A stretch of DNA of 64,000 bases, taken from contig NZ_BNEL01000001.1 in NCBI RefSeq assembly GCF_018327685.1, forward strand, positions 4,774,001-4,838,000, in the 5' to 3' direction. The notes under the pieces were generated by a model. The model saw only the letters and a list, made by a program, of their open reading frames with translations, was not told the origin of the DNA and did no database searches. The position numbers and the translations under genes were made by a program. Positions 9,140 to 16,501 of this stretch are shown piece after piece. Source of the stretch: Streptomyces sp. TS71-3. Lineage in GTDB: Bacteria; Actinomycetota; Actinomycetes; Streptomycetales; Streptomycetaceae. Numbering within the stretch: the first letter of the stretch is position 1; every line of letters starts with the position of its first letter.

Positions 9140-9700
9140 GTGAACGAAACGGTGCAGAAGCTTACCGCATTCGACCTCGCTCGGCCGGCCAGTAATCAGT
9201 TGGCCCATGGATTCCTTCAGTGGTGCGTCGTCGCACCGGATCTGGAGTCGAGGTGCGCCGAGCTGGAACGGGTATATGGCCCCGCGGGATTCTGGATCCT
9301 GGAAAACGCCCCTGTTTTCGAGGCGACCTACGGCGGTGAGCCGATCGATCTTCACGTGAACATCGCGCTGGGCTACATCGGTGACATCAATATCGAAGTC
9401 ATTCAGCCCCGCCCTGAGGGAGACCCCGATCTGTACACCGAGTTCCTCGACGGGCACCCGGAAGGCGGCCTTCACCACCTGGGCTTCCAGGTCCACGACT
9501 TCGAAGCAGCAGCCGCGGACCTGGCGGCCAGGTTCGGCCCCGCCGTGCAGGCCGCAAAGTTCTCCCCGGGTGGAAGTCGCTACACGTACTTCGACTCGCG
9601 CCCGGTGATCGGGGTTTACACCGAGATTCTCTGGCTTGATGCCGAAATGACTGCGGCGATGGCGGATCTGCGTGCCGGAAATCCCCCGGTCACGTCTTGA
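9140..9700 (+). CDS. VOC-fold protein (glyoxalase/epimerase-like)
   Basis: This 186-residue protein starts at GTG 9140. The pattern L-Q-W-C-V-V-A-P-D-L at 27-36, G-L-H-H-L-G-F-Q-V-H-D near 115-125 and Y-T-E-I-L-W-L near the end matches a Glyoxalase_4/methylmalonyl-CoA-epimerase-like VOC domain, with His and Glu metal ligands. Base composition and codon use are clearly less GC-rich than in the neighbours, for example A/T-ending codons in the first 60 residues, which may reflect recent transfer. It stands alone between the P450 and the WhiJ-type trio. I cannot name the substrate. Confidence 0.8.
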   Translation: MNETVQKLTAFDLARPASNQLAHGFLQWCVVAPDLESRCAELERVYGPAGFWILENAPVFEATYGGEPIDLHVNIALGYIGDINIEVIQPRPEGDPDLYTEFLDGHPEGGLHHLGFQVHDFEAAAADLAARFGPAVQAAKFSPGGSRYTYFDSRPVIGVYTEILWLDAEMTAAMADLRAGNPPVTS

Positions 9701-9717
9701 GTTCTAGCTACCGCGTT

Positions 9718-9939
9718 TCACACCGGCAAGCGACTCGTCGATGTCGCGAAGGAGATGAAGTCCTCCCAGGCGGTGCGTGCGAGCGTGAGCCGCGGCCCGG
9801 GTTCGTTCTTCGAGTCACGCAGGTGCACGGTTCCGGGGGATATCGCGACCTCGACGCAGTCGCCCCCATTTGTGCCGCTGTAGCTGCTCTTGAACCAGGT
9901 AAGGCCAACGGAACTCTCTGCGGACTGACTGGTATTCAT
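9718..9939 (-). CDS. DUF397 protein
   Basis: This 73-residue DUF397 protein has the hallmark F-K-S-S-Y-S-x-x-N-G-G-D-C-V-E-V-A near residues 16-32, the V-x-L-R-D-S-K motif, and the final W-x-x-F motif. Its ATG overlaps the TGA of the upstream HTH regulator (ATGA at 9936-9939), so the two are translationally coupled. Family knowledge: DUF397 proteins are partners of Scr1/WhiJ-type regulators in Streptomyces and have been likened to toxin-antitoxin-like or morphological-control modules. The molecular role is not settled. Confidence 0.93.
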   Translation of the reverse strand: MNTSQSAESSVGLTWFKSSYSGTNGGDCVEVAISPGTVHLRDSKNEPGPRLTLARTAWEDFISFATSTSRLPV

Positions 9940-10790
9940 AGGTCTCCCGCCGCGCGCTGGATGAGAAGCACGGACTCCTCGGTGTCGAGGGCCTGTGAAC
10001 GAAGCATCCCATACCGCAACCAGAACTCGCTCACCTGTTGCCGATCGGAGAGCACAGTGCCGACGCCCTGGGCCTCGATGTAGACGAACTGCCGCCGTTC
10101 CAGGTCCTCAAGGAGCACCATGGCGCCGTTGAGCCCGCTGTGGGCAACTCGTGAGGTGGGCATGATCTGCACCTCGACGTTGCGAAGCTGCGCACACTCC
10201 AGGAGCCACTGAAGTTGTCTCCTCATCACCGCATCCCCGCCGACCCTGCGGTGGAGGGCGGTCTCCTCGATGATGAACACGAACACGATGGGGGACTGCT
10301 TGCGCCCGATGAGTGCCTGCCGAGCCATCCGGCCAGCGACATGTTCCTCGACCAACTCGTCATCCAGCGGAGGGAAGTGGGCGTTCTGCAACGCCCTCGC
10401 GTACTCCTCCGTCTGCAACAACCCCGGGATCAACAGCGGGTCGTACGAGAACCGGCTGACCGCCTCCGCCTCGATCGCCGCGAAGTCCTGGAAGAACAGG
10501 GGCAGCCGCGCCAGGTCCACGTCCTCCTGGAGCGCCAGCAGCGCACCGCCCGCGTTCAGCACCCGCTCCGCTGCCTCCGTGAACGCCGCTTTGGCCGGGC
10601 GCCGGCCCTGTTCGATGGAGGCGACCTGCTCGCACGAGTAGCCGACGGCGTCGGCCAGTTCCGACTGGGTGAGTCCGGCTAACTCGCGGAAATGCTTGAG
10701 CAGTTTCCCGTATCCCGTCCAGATCCGGGGGCGGTCGTCGCCGCGGAGTCTCCCGGCGCCCTTGCGCTTGACAGCCTGGCGGTCACCCAT
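9936..10790 (-). CDS. Scr1/WhiJ-type helix-turn-helix regulator (DUF5753)
   Basis: This 284-residue regulator has an N-terminal Xre-type helix-turn-helix (about 25-85) with L-A-G-L-T-Q-S-E-L-A-D and Y-S-C-E-Q-V-A-S-I-E-Q-G-R-R. A DUF5753 domain follows (about 95-275) with the signature Y-D-P-L-L-I-P-G-L-L-Q-T-E-E-Y-A-R. It starts at ATG 10788-10790; upstream frame extension is shadow coding. It is the middle member of a three-gene module: DUF397 overlaps it by four bases and a small ATPase is divergent. In Streptomyces such WhiJ-like regulators repress developmental or antibiotic genes until relieved by the small partner. Confidence 0.93.
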   Translation of the reverse strand: MGDRQAVKRKGAGRLRGDDRPRIWTGYGKLLKHFRELAGLTQSELADAVGYSCEQVASIEQGRRPAKAAFTEAAERVLNAGGALLALQEDVDLARLPLFFQDFAAIEAEAVSRFSYDPLLIPGLLQTEEYARALQNAHFPPLDDELVEEHVAGRMARQALIGRKQSPIVFVFIIEETALHRRVGGDAVMRRQLQWLLECAQLRNVEVQIMPTSRVAHSGLNGAMVLLEDLERRQFVYIEAQGVGTVLSDRQQVSEFWLRYGMLRSQALDTEESVLLIQRAAGDL

Positions 10791-10949
10791 ACGCACACTC
10801 CTCGGAATCGACAGGTACCGGACCAACTCCGGTGACGGCCGATGCGTCACCCCCGGGCACCCGTACAAACACGGACCCGGCTCGTACATCGGCGTGACGT
10901 ACTTCTGAGCACCCTGTGCAGAGTAAATGCGTGACGGGACGGTTACTCT

Positions 10950-11486
10950 GTGAATTCCCCTTCGAGCTACCCCCCTTCCCGAGCCGGGTCCCTCAGCCCC
11001 GCCCGGACGTTCACCCAGCAGTTCAGCGCCACGCGGCGAGGGGCACGGCTGGCCCGTCTCCTCGCGGTGAACCAGTTCGAGGCCTGGGGCTGGCCGCACG
11101 GCACGGAGACCTCGGGGACCGCCGCCCTCCTCGTTGCCGAGTTGGCGTCGAACGCGGTGCTGCACGGACGGGTGGAGGGCCGGGACTTCCGCCTGCGCCT
11201 CACCGTGGACGACACCCCGGCCCGCCAGCAGGACGAACCCGGCCCGGTGCTCCGGATCGAGGTGACCGACGCGCGAGGGGAGTGCCTGCCGCGGCCGGCC
11301 GAGGGGCCTCGGAGCGGCACCGATCCTCGTCCCGGCTCCGCCGCCGCGTACCCCGAGAGCGGGCACGGGCTGCTGCTCGTCCGGTCGCTCGCCACTCGCT
11401 GGGGCGTCGAGCCGTATCCGCCCTCGGGCAAGACGGTCTGGTGCGAGATGGGCGTCGGCAACGGCACGCCCCGTCCGCTCCATTGA
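10950..11486 (+). CDS. ATP-binding (HATPase_c) anti-sigma-factor-like protein
   Basis: This 178-residue protein has the GHKL N-box E-L-A-S-N-A-V-L-H-G at 64-73 and the G-box G-H-G-L-L-L-V near 138-144. It lacks a histidine phosphorylation domain, as in RsbW/SpoIIAB-like or AbaA-linked proteins. GTG 10950 starts it. The 159-bp gap to the WhiJ-type regulator is the shared divergent promoter region. Family knowledge: these stand-alone ATPases may act as anti-sigma kinases, and in WhiJ-type modules one often lies next to the regulator/DUF397 pair. Confidence in family is high, in the partner low. Confidence 0.88.
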   Translation: MNSPSSYPPSRAGSLSPARTFTQQFSATRRGARLARLLAVNQFEAWGWPHGTETSGTAALLVAELASNAVLHGRVEGRDFRLRLTVDDTPARQQDEPGPVLRIEVTDARGECLPRPAEGPRSGTDPRPGSAAAYPESGHGLLLVRSLATRWGVEPYPPSGKTVWCEMGVGNGTPRPLH

Positions 11487-11533
11487 CGAACGGCCCCTCG
11501 GCTCCTACCTTCGTGCGCGTCGTACTTCATACG

Positions 11534-11543
11534 TCATATATGA
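11534..11543. promoter_or_regulatory. Perfect palindrome upstream of the GntR gene
   Basis: TCATATATGA is a 10-bp perfect palindrome, lying 27 bp before the GntR start in an otherwise GC-rich stretch. Location and symmetry fit an autoregulatory FCD-type GntR operator; no second copy with the same core was found elsewhere in the island. Confidence 0.4.
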
Positions 11544-11569
11544 GACGCGGCAGTGGAATCCGAGGAGCC

Positions 11570-12445
11570 ATGACGTCCGTGCCGACGCCGATACCGTCCC
11601 GCACGCAGTTCGTGCTGGAAGGGATCAAGCACCGCATCCTGACCGGGGGGCTGAGCCCGGGGCAGGCGCTGGTGGAGAGCGAGCTCGCCGCGCAGTTCGG
11701 CGTCTCCAAGACGCCCGTGCGGGAGGCGCTGAAGACGCTCGCCGGCACCGGGCTCGTGGTGATGAGCCAGTACAAGGGCGTCACCGTGCGCCGGGTGGAC
11801 GCCGACATGGCCCGCGAGGTGTACGACGTCCGGCTGCTGCTGGAGCCCGAGGCACTGCGCCGCACCGTGCTGAGCGGCGCGTCCCTCACGGCGGCCCGAG
11901 AGGCGCTGGAGCGTGCGGACGGCGCCGCCGACACCGCCGAGCGCTCCCTCGCCAACCGCGCGTTCCACCGCGCGCTGTACGCGCCGTGCGGCAATCCGCT
12001 GCTCGGCCGGATGCTCGACGAGGTGCGGGACCAGGCCGCGCTCGTCTCCGCCGTCGCCTGGGCGGCCCAGCCGTCCTGGGACCGCGAGGCCGGCGAGCAC
12101 CGGGAGATCCTGCGGCTCGCGCTCGCCGGTGACGCGGACGGCGCGGCGGACGCCCTGCACGCCCACATCGCGTCGTTCGTGGCCCGCGCCTACCCGCCCG
12201 AGGCCGGGGCCGGCGACCTCGCCGCCGCCATCGAGCACCATGCCGCGGACAGCGGCGACCACGCCGCCGCGCCCGGCGCCACCGCCGAACGAGCCGGCGC
12301 GCACACCACCGTGGCCGCCGTCGCCGGCGACCCCGCGGCCCCTGCCGCCGTGGACACCCCAGCAGCCGACACCACAGCCGACACCGCAGGCACCCCGGGC
12401 GCCCCGCGCCCCGCGGGGGCCGCCGAAGGAGGGGCCGTCGCATGA
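11570..12445 (+). CDS. GntR-family (FCD) transcriptional regulator
   Basis: This 291-residue regulator has a winged helix at about 10-75, with G-L-S-P-G-Q-A-L-V-E-S-E-L-A and F-G-V-S-K-T-P-V-R-E-A-L-K-T-L. An FCD effector domain spans 85-205 and contains the D-x-R-x-x-L-E-P-E-A helix and H-R-E-I-L-R-L-A. Residues 206-291 are an unusual Ala/Thr/Asp/Pro-rich tail not part of the fold. ATG 11570 has GAGGAG upstream. Its stop overlaps the ATG of the next gene (ATGA 12442-12445), so it heads a catabolic operon and most likely senses a sugar acid or keto-acid intermediate. Inference, not shown. Confidence 0.93.
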   Translation: MTSVPTPIPSRTQFVLEGIKHRILTGGLSPGQALVESELAAQFGVSKTPVREALKTLAGTGLVVMSQYKGVTVRRVDADMAREVYDVRLLLEPEALRRTVLSGASLTAAREALERADGAADTAERSLANRAFHRALYAPCGNPLLGRMLDEVRDQAALVSAVAWAAQPSWDREAGEHREILRLALAGDADGAADALHAHIASFVARAYPPEAGAGDLAAAIEHHAADSGDHAAAPGATAERAGAHTTVAAVAGDPAAPAAVDTPAADTTADTAGTPGAPRPAGAAEGGAVA

Positions 12446-13344
12446 CCTTCGCAGCCCAGCGGGCCGCACTCGCCGATGTCGTGGCGATCCCCGTGACGCC
12501 GTTCGCCGAGGACGGGACGCTCGACCGCGCCGCCCACGCCAAGCTGCTGCACCGCCTCCTCGACGGAGGGGTGCGCACCCTCACGCCGAACGGCAACACA
12601 GGCGAGTTCTACGCCCTCAGCCCCGAGGAGCGCCGCACCGTCACCGAGCTGACCGTGGCGGAGGCGGGGGAGCGGGCGACCATCCTCGCGGGCGTCGGGC
12701 ACGACGTGCCCACCGCCGTCGCGGGGGCGCGGCACGCCCGCGACCTAGGCGCCGCGATGGTGATGGTCCACCAGCCGGTCCACCCGTACGTCTCCGCGCA
12801 GGGCTGGGTCGACTACCACCGTGCCATCGCCGAGGCGGTCCCCGAGCTGGGCGTGGTGCCCTACGTCCGAAATCCCCGGATCCCCGGCGCCCGGCTCGCC
12901 GAGCTCGCCGACGCCTGCCCCAACGTCATCGGCGTGAAGTACGCGGTGCCGGACGCCGTGCACTTCGCCTCCTTCGCGCGCGACGCGGGCCTCGCACGGT
13001 TCGTCTGGGTGGCCGGACTCGCCGAGCCGTACGCGCCGTCGTACTTCTCCGCGGGCGCCACGGGCTTCACCTCCGGCCTGGTGAACGTCGCCCCCGACAT
13101 CTCGCTCTCGCTGCTCGAAGCGCTCCGCTCGGGCGACTACCCGGCCGCCATGCGGGGGTGGGAGCGGATCCGCCGGTTCGAGGAGCTGCGCGGCGCGGAC
13201 GGCTCCGCCGACAACGTCAGCGTCGTCAAGGAGGCGCTGGCCGGGCTCGGCCTGTGCCGCCGCGACGTGCGGCCACCCAGCAGCACCCTGCCCGAGGACC
13301 GGCGCGCCGAGGTCGCCGCGATCGTCGCGGGGTGGTCCCGGTGA
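12442..13344 (+). CDS. DHDPS/NAL-family dehydratase or aldolase (putative 2-keto-3-deoxy sugar acid dehydratase)
   Basis: This 300-residue (beta/alpha)8 enzyme belongs to the dihydrodipicolinate synthase family. The Schiff-base lysine is Lys166 (V-I-G-V-K-Y) and the proton-relay Tyr is Tyr141. The substrate loop reads N-G-N-T-G-E-F-Y-A-L rather than the G-T-T-G-E of DapA, so it is not lysine-pathway DapA. It sits between a GntR gene and an IlvD/Edd dehydratase, with four-base overlaps on both sides. By analogy with 2-keto-3-deoxy-arabonate or 5-keto-4-deoxyglucarate dehydratases, it probably forms alpha-ketoglutaric semialdehyde. An aldolase reaction giving pyruvate is the main alternative. 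Confidence 0.88.
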   Translation: MTFAAQRAALADVVAIPVTPFAEDGTLDRAAHAKLLHRLLDGGVRTLTPNGNTGEFYALSPEERRTVTELTVAEAGERATILAGVGHDVPTAVAGARHARDLGAAMVMVHQPVHPYVSAQGWVDYHRAIAEAVPELGVVPYVRNPRIPGARLAELADACPNVIGVKYAVPDAVHFASFARDAGLARFVWVAGLAEPYAPSYFSAGATGFTSGLVNVAPDISLSLLEALRSGDYPAAMRGWERIRRFEELRGADGSADNVSVVKEALAGLGLCRRDVRPPSSTLPEDRRAEVAAIVAGWSR

Positions 13345-15167
13345 GCGCGGGCCCCGGCACCCCGGCCGGCGCGGGCACCCCGGCGGACCCGGACACCCCT
13401 GACGGCTCGGGCGCCCCGGACGGTGCCGGCACCCCCGCGTGCGGCCCCGAAGAACTCCGCAGCCACCAGTGGTACGGCAGCTCGATCTCCTCCGGCCTGC
13501 GCTCGTTCAGCCACCGCGCCCGCACCCGGCAGCTCGGCTACCTCCCCGAGGAGCACCTCGGCAAGCCGGTCGTCGCGATCCTCAACACCTGGTCGGACAT
13601 CAACCCCTGCCACGTCCACCTGCGGGACCGCGCCCAGGCCGTCAAGCGGGGCGTGTGGCAGGCGGGCGGCTTCCCGCTGGAGTTCCCCGTCTCCACGCTC
13701 TCCGAGACGTTCCAGAAGCCGACCCCGATGCTCTACCGCAACATGCTCGCGATGGAGACCGAGGAGCTGCTGCGCTCCTACCCCGTCGACGGCGCCGTGC
13801 TGATGGGCGGCTGCGACAAGTCCACGCCCGCGCTGCTGATGGGCGCCGCCTCCGTCGACCTGCCCGCGGTCTTCGTGCCGGCCGGGCCGATGCTGCCAGG
13901 ACACTGGCGCGGCGAGGTGCTCGGCTCCGGTACGGACATGTGGAAGTACTGGGACGAGCGGCGTGCCGGGACCATCGGCGACTGCGAGCTCGCCGAGCTG
14001 GAGAGCGGCCTCGCCCGCTCGCCCGGCCACTGCATGACCATGGGCACCGCGTCCACCCTCACCGCCGCGGCGGAGGCCCTAGGCGTCACCCTGCCCGGTG
14101 CCTCCTCCATCCCGGCCGTGGACTCCGGCCACGACCGCATGGCCGCGGCCTCCGGGCGCCGGATCGTCGAGCTGATCCGCAGGGACCGCAGGATCTCCGA
14201 GATGCTCACCCGTGAGGCCTTCGAGGACGCGGTGACCTGCGTGCTCGGGCTCGGCGGCTCCACCAACGCGGTGATCCACCTGATCGCCATGGCGGGCCGC
14301 GCCGGGGTGCCGCTCACGCTCGACGACTTCGACCGGATCTCCCGGACGGTGCCGGTGCTCGCCAACGTCAGGCCCGGCGGCGGCCCGTACCTGATGGAGG
14401 ACTTCCACTTCGCCGGCGGGCTGCCCGGGTTCCTGTCCCGGATCTCCGACCTGCTGCACCTGGAGCGGCCCACCGTCGCCCACGACCGCCTCGGCGACCA
14501 GCTCGCGGGCGCCCTCGTCCACGACGACGACGTGATCCGCACCCGGGACGACCCGGTCGCGACCGAGGGCGGCGTGGCCGTGCTGCGCGGCAACCTCTGC
14601 CCCGACGGCGCCGTCATCAAGCACATCGCCGCCGATCCGCGGCTGCTGAAGCACACCGGGCCCGCGGTCGTCTTCGACGACTACAAGACCCTCCAGCGCA
14701 CCATCGACGACCCGGCCCTCGGCATCACCCCCAACCACGTCCTCGTGCTGCGCGGCGCGGGCCCCAAGGGCGGCCCCGGCATGCCCGAGTACGGCATGCT
14801 GCCGCTGCCCGACTACCTGCTGAAGCAGGGCGTACGGGACATGGTGCGGATCTCCGACGCCCGCATGAGCGGCACCTCGTACGGCACCTGCGTGCTGCAC
14901 ATCGCGCCCGAGTCGTACGTCGGCGGCCCGCTGGCCCTCGTCCGCACCGGGGACCTGATCACGCTCGACGTGGCGGAGCGGACCCTGACACTTGAGGTGT
15001 CCGACGAGGAGCTGGCACGCCGCCAGGCCGCCTGGACGCCACCGCCCCCGCGGTACGAACGCGGCTACGGCGCGCTCTACAGCGAGCAGATCACCCAGGC
15101 GGACACCGGCTGCGACTTCGCCTTCCTGGCCCGCCCCGGGAAGGTGCCCGACCCGTACGCGGGCTGA
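13341..15167 (+). CDS. IlvD/Edd-family sugar acid dehydratase
   Basis: This 608-residue Fe-S dehydratase carries cluster cysteines Cys90 (N-T-W-S-D-I-N-P-C-H), Cys158 (M-G-G-C-D-K-S-T-P) and Cys231 (G-H-C-M-T-M-G-T-A-S-T). Lys160 is the lysine that is carbamylated in the family. The N-T-W-S-D-I-N-P-C-H signature resembles L-arabinonate/D-xylonate/galactonate-type dehydratases more than branched-chain IlvD. The first 33 residues are a Gly/Ala/Pro/Asp-rich extension with no counterpart in the fold, so a later start is possible. GTG 13341 overlaps the preceding stop (GTGA). Expected reaction: aldonate to 2-keto-3-deoxyaldonate plus water. Confidence 0.9.
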   Translation: MSAGPGTPAGAGTPADPDTPDGSGAPDGAGTPACGPEELRSHQWYGSSISSGLRSFSHRARTRQLGYLPEEHLGKPVVAILNTWSDINPCHVHLRDRAQAVKRGVWQAGGFPLEFPVSTLSETFQKPTPMLYRNMLAMETEELLRSYPVDGAVLMGGCDKSTPALLMGAASVDLPAVFVPAGPMLPGHWRGEVLGSGTDMWKYWDERRAGTIGDCELAELESGLARSPGHCMTMGTASTLTAAAEALGVTLPGASSIPAVDSGHDRMAAASGRRIVELIRRDRRISEMLTREAFEDAVTCVLGLGGSTNAVIHLIAMAGRAGVPLTLDDFDRISRTVPVLANVRPGGGPYLMEDFHFAGGLPGFLSRISDLLHLERPTVAHDRLGDQLAGALVHDDDVIRTRDDPVATEGGVAVLRGNLCPDGAVIKHIAADPRLLKHTGPAVVFDDYKTLQRTIDDPALGITPNHVLVLRGAGPKGGPGMPEYGMLPLPDYLLKQGVRDMVRISDARMSGTSYGTCVLHIAPESYVGGPLALVRTGDLITLDVAERTLTLEVSDEELARRQAAWTPPPPRYERGYGALYSEQITQADTGCDFAFLARPGKVPDPYAG

Positions 15168-15296
15168 CGTCCCGTCAGCCCCCTCGGGGCACCGGGAACC
15201 GAGCCCGCCCGGACCCGGCCCACCCGGCACCGAAGTACCTCCGCACCCCTCAGGGGGCCGCCCCTACCGGGAATCGGGAGCGGTACCACCGTCGTC

Positions 15297-15306
15297 GAAG
15301 CGCTTC
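15297..15306. promoter_or_regulatory. LacI-type operator candidate
   Basis: GAAGCGCTTC is a perfect 10-bp palindrome around a central CG, the pattern of LacI/GalR-family operators, about 235 bp before the ABC permease gene. No LacI gene is in the window. A related but imperfect TTGAAGCGATTCGA occurs inside the dehydrogenase gene near 18374. Confidence 0.4.
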
Positions 15307-15319
15307 ACCGCACCACCGT

Positions 15320-15351
15320 GCACGTCATGCACGGCCTCGCACGTCATGCAC
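15320..15351. repeat. Direct repeat of a 13-mer
   Basis: GCACGTCATGCAC occurs at 15320-15332 and again at 15339-15351. Each copy contains a partial inverted repeat (GCA...TGC). The start-to-start spacing of 19 bp is close to two helical turns, which would suit cooperative binding on one face of DNA. Confidence 0.5.
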
Positions 15352-15388
15352 CGCCCTGTGTTCCGCCGGACGAGAACGGAGAGCAGTC

Positions 15389-15530
15389 GTGACTCCACCC
15401 GCCGCTGAAGCGGCAGGCTTCCAACCCAAGGGTTGCGGTCCAGCCCGAACCGACCCCTTTCGGGGCGAAAAGAAAATACCACAGGCCAGGGAAGCGATTT
15501 CCCCCTCGGCTTCAGCCCCGGGTCCCCTCG
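15389..15530 (-). mobile_element. Possible PATE-like relic of an IS200/IS605-family element
   Basis: Four short perfect hairpins occur within 120 bp: GCCGC-TGAA-GCGGC (15401-15414), CAACC-CAAG-GGTTG (15422-15435), CCCC-TTTC-GGGG (15454-15465) and GGC-TTCA-GCC (15508-15517). Read on the minus strand, the segment ends in a GC hairpin followed by GGGTGGAGTCAC, reminiscent of the right ends and guide-RNA regions of TnpB elements. No transposase or TnpB gene is present. A structured 5' leader of the downstream operon is an equally open explanation. Confidence 0.35.
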
Positions 15531-15541
15531 CTAGGAGACTG

Positions 15542-16501
15542 ATGGCCCACGCCGCAGCCGTGCCACGGCAGACCGCGGGCGAGCCGCCGCCCCCCTCCGC
15601 CCGTGCGATACGCAGCCGCACCAGGGCCGCCCCGCGCCGCCTGCCGTACCTGCTGATCGCGCCGGCCGTGCTGCTGATGCTGGGCTTCATCGCCTACCCG
15701 GTGCTCAGCGTCTTCTATTACAGCCTCCAGCACTACAACCCCACCAAGCCCTGGCGGAACGGCTTCGCGGGCGCCGCCAACTTCGTCACCGCGTTCACCG
15801 ACGACCCGCAGTTCCTCTCGACGCTGGGCTTCAGCCTGAAGTGGGTCGGCACCGAGGTGGTGCTGCAACTCCTGCTCGGCCTCGCCCTCGCGCTGCTGGT
15901 CAACCAGACCTTCGTGGGCCGGGCCCTGGCGCGCTCCCTGGTCTTCTCGCCCTGGGCCGTCTCCGGCGTGCTGACCTCCACCATCTGGCTGCTGCTCTAC
16001 AACTCCCAGACGGGTGTCACGCGCTACCTCGCCGACCTCGGGATGGGCTCCTACGGCACGTCCTGGCTCTCGGGCACCGGCACGGTCTTCCCGGCGGTGG
16101 TGGTCGCGGAGCTCTGGCGCGGCGTGCCCTTCTTCGCCATCCTCATCCTCGCCGACCTCCAGTCCGTGCCGAAGGACCTCTACGAGGCGGCCGAGGTCGA
16201 CGGCGCCAGCAGGGCGCGGCAGTTCTTCCACATCACGCTGCCGCACCTGAAGGACGCGATCATCCTCTCCACGCTGCTCCGCGCGGTGTGGGAGTTCAAC
16301 AACGTCGACCTGCTCTACACCCTCACCGGCGGCGGCCCCGCGGGCGAGACCACGACGCTGCCGCTGCGCATCGCCTCCATCGCCGTCGACTCGCACGACT
16401 TCGGGTACGCCTCCGCGCTGACCTCGGTGGCCTTCGTGATCCTGCTCTTCGGCTCGCTGGTGTACCTCAGGCTGAGCAAGTTCGGGGGCGAGAACCCGTG
16501 A
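15542..16501 (+). CDS. Carbohydrate ABC transporter permease (MalF/UgpA type)
   Basis: This 319-residue inner-membrane permease has six predicted transmembrane segments. The cytoplasmic EAA loop E-A-A-E-V-D-G-A-S-R-A-R-Q-F-F-H-I-T-L-P lies at about 220-239 and contacts the ATPase. The first segment, P-Y-L-L-I-A-P-A-V-L-L-M-L-G-F, follows a 38-residue charged N-terminus. ATG 15542 has AGGAG at 15533-15537. The stop overlaps the GTG of the second permease. It belongs to the CUT1 family for di-/oligosaccharides or polyols. The substrate is inferred only from neighbours (sugar or sugar acid catabolism). Confidence 0.93.
   Translation: MAHAAAVPRQTAGEPPPPSARAIRSRTRAAPRRLPYLLIAPAVLLMLGFIAYPVLSVFYYSLQHYNPTKPWRNGFAGAANFVTAFTDDPQFLSTLGFSLKWVGTEVVLQLLLGLALALLVNQTFVGRALARSLVFSPWAVSGVLTSTIWLLLYNSQTGVTRYLADLGMGSYGTSWLSGTGTVFPAVVVAELWRGVPFFAILILADLQSVPKDLYEAAEVDGASRARQFFHITLPHLKDAIILSTLLRAVWEFNNVDLLYTLTGGGPAGETTTLPLRIASIAVDSHDFGYASALTSVAFVILLFGSLVYLRLSKFGGENP

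Larger units (their letters stand above)
15168..15541. other. Intergenic control region before the sugar ABC operon
   Basis: This 374-bp gap holds a LacI-type palindrome (15297-15306), a 13-bp direct repeat (15320-15351), a chain of short hairpins resembling ends of an IS200/IS605-type element (about 15389-15520), and an AGGAG ribosome site just before ATG 15542. It contains no convincing coding sequence; a frame beginning at GTG 15389 is discussed among rejected items. Confidence 0.6.

Noticed and set aside
15389..15541. GTG start at 15389 that would extend the first permease by 51 residues
   Set aside because: The extra residues come from the hairpin string and do not resemble a permease N-terminus; ATG 15542 has a better ribosome site.
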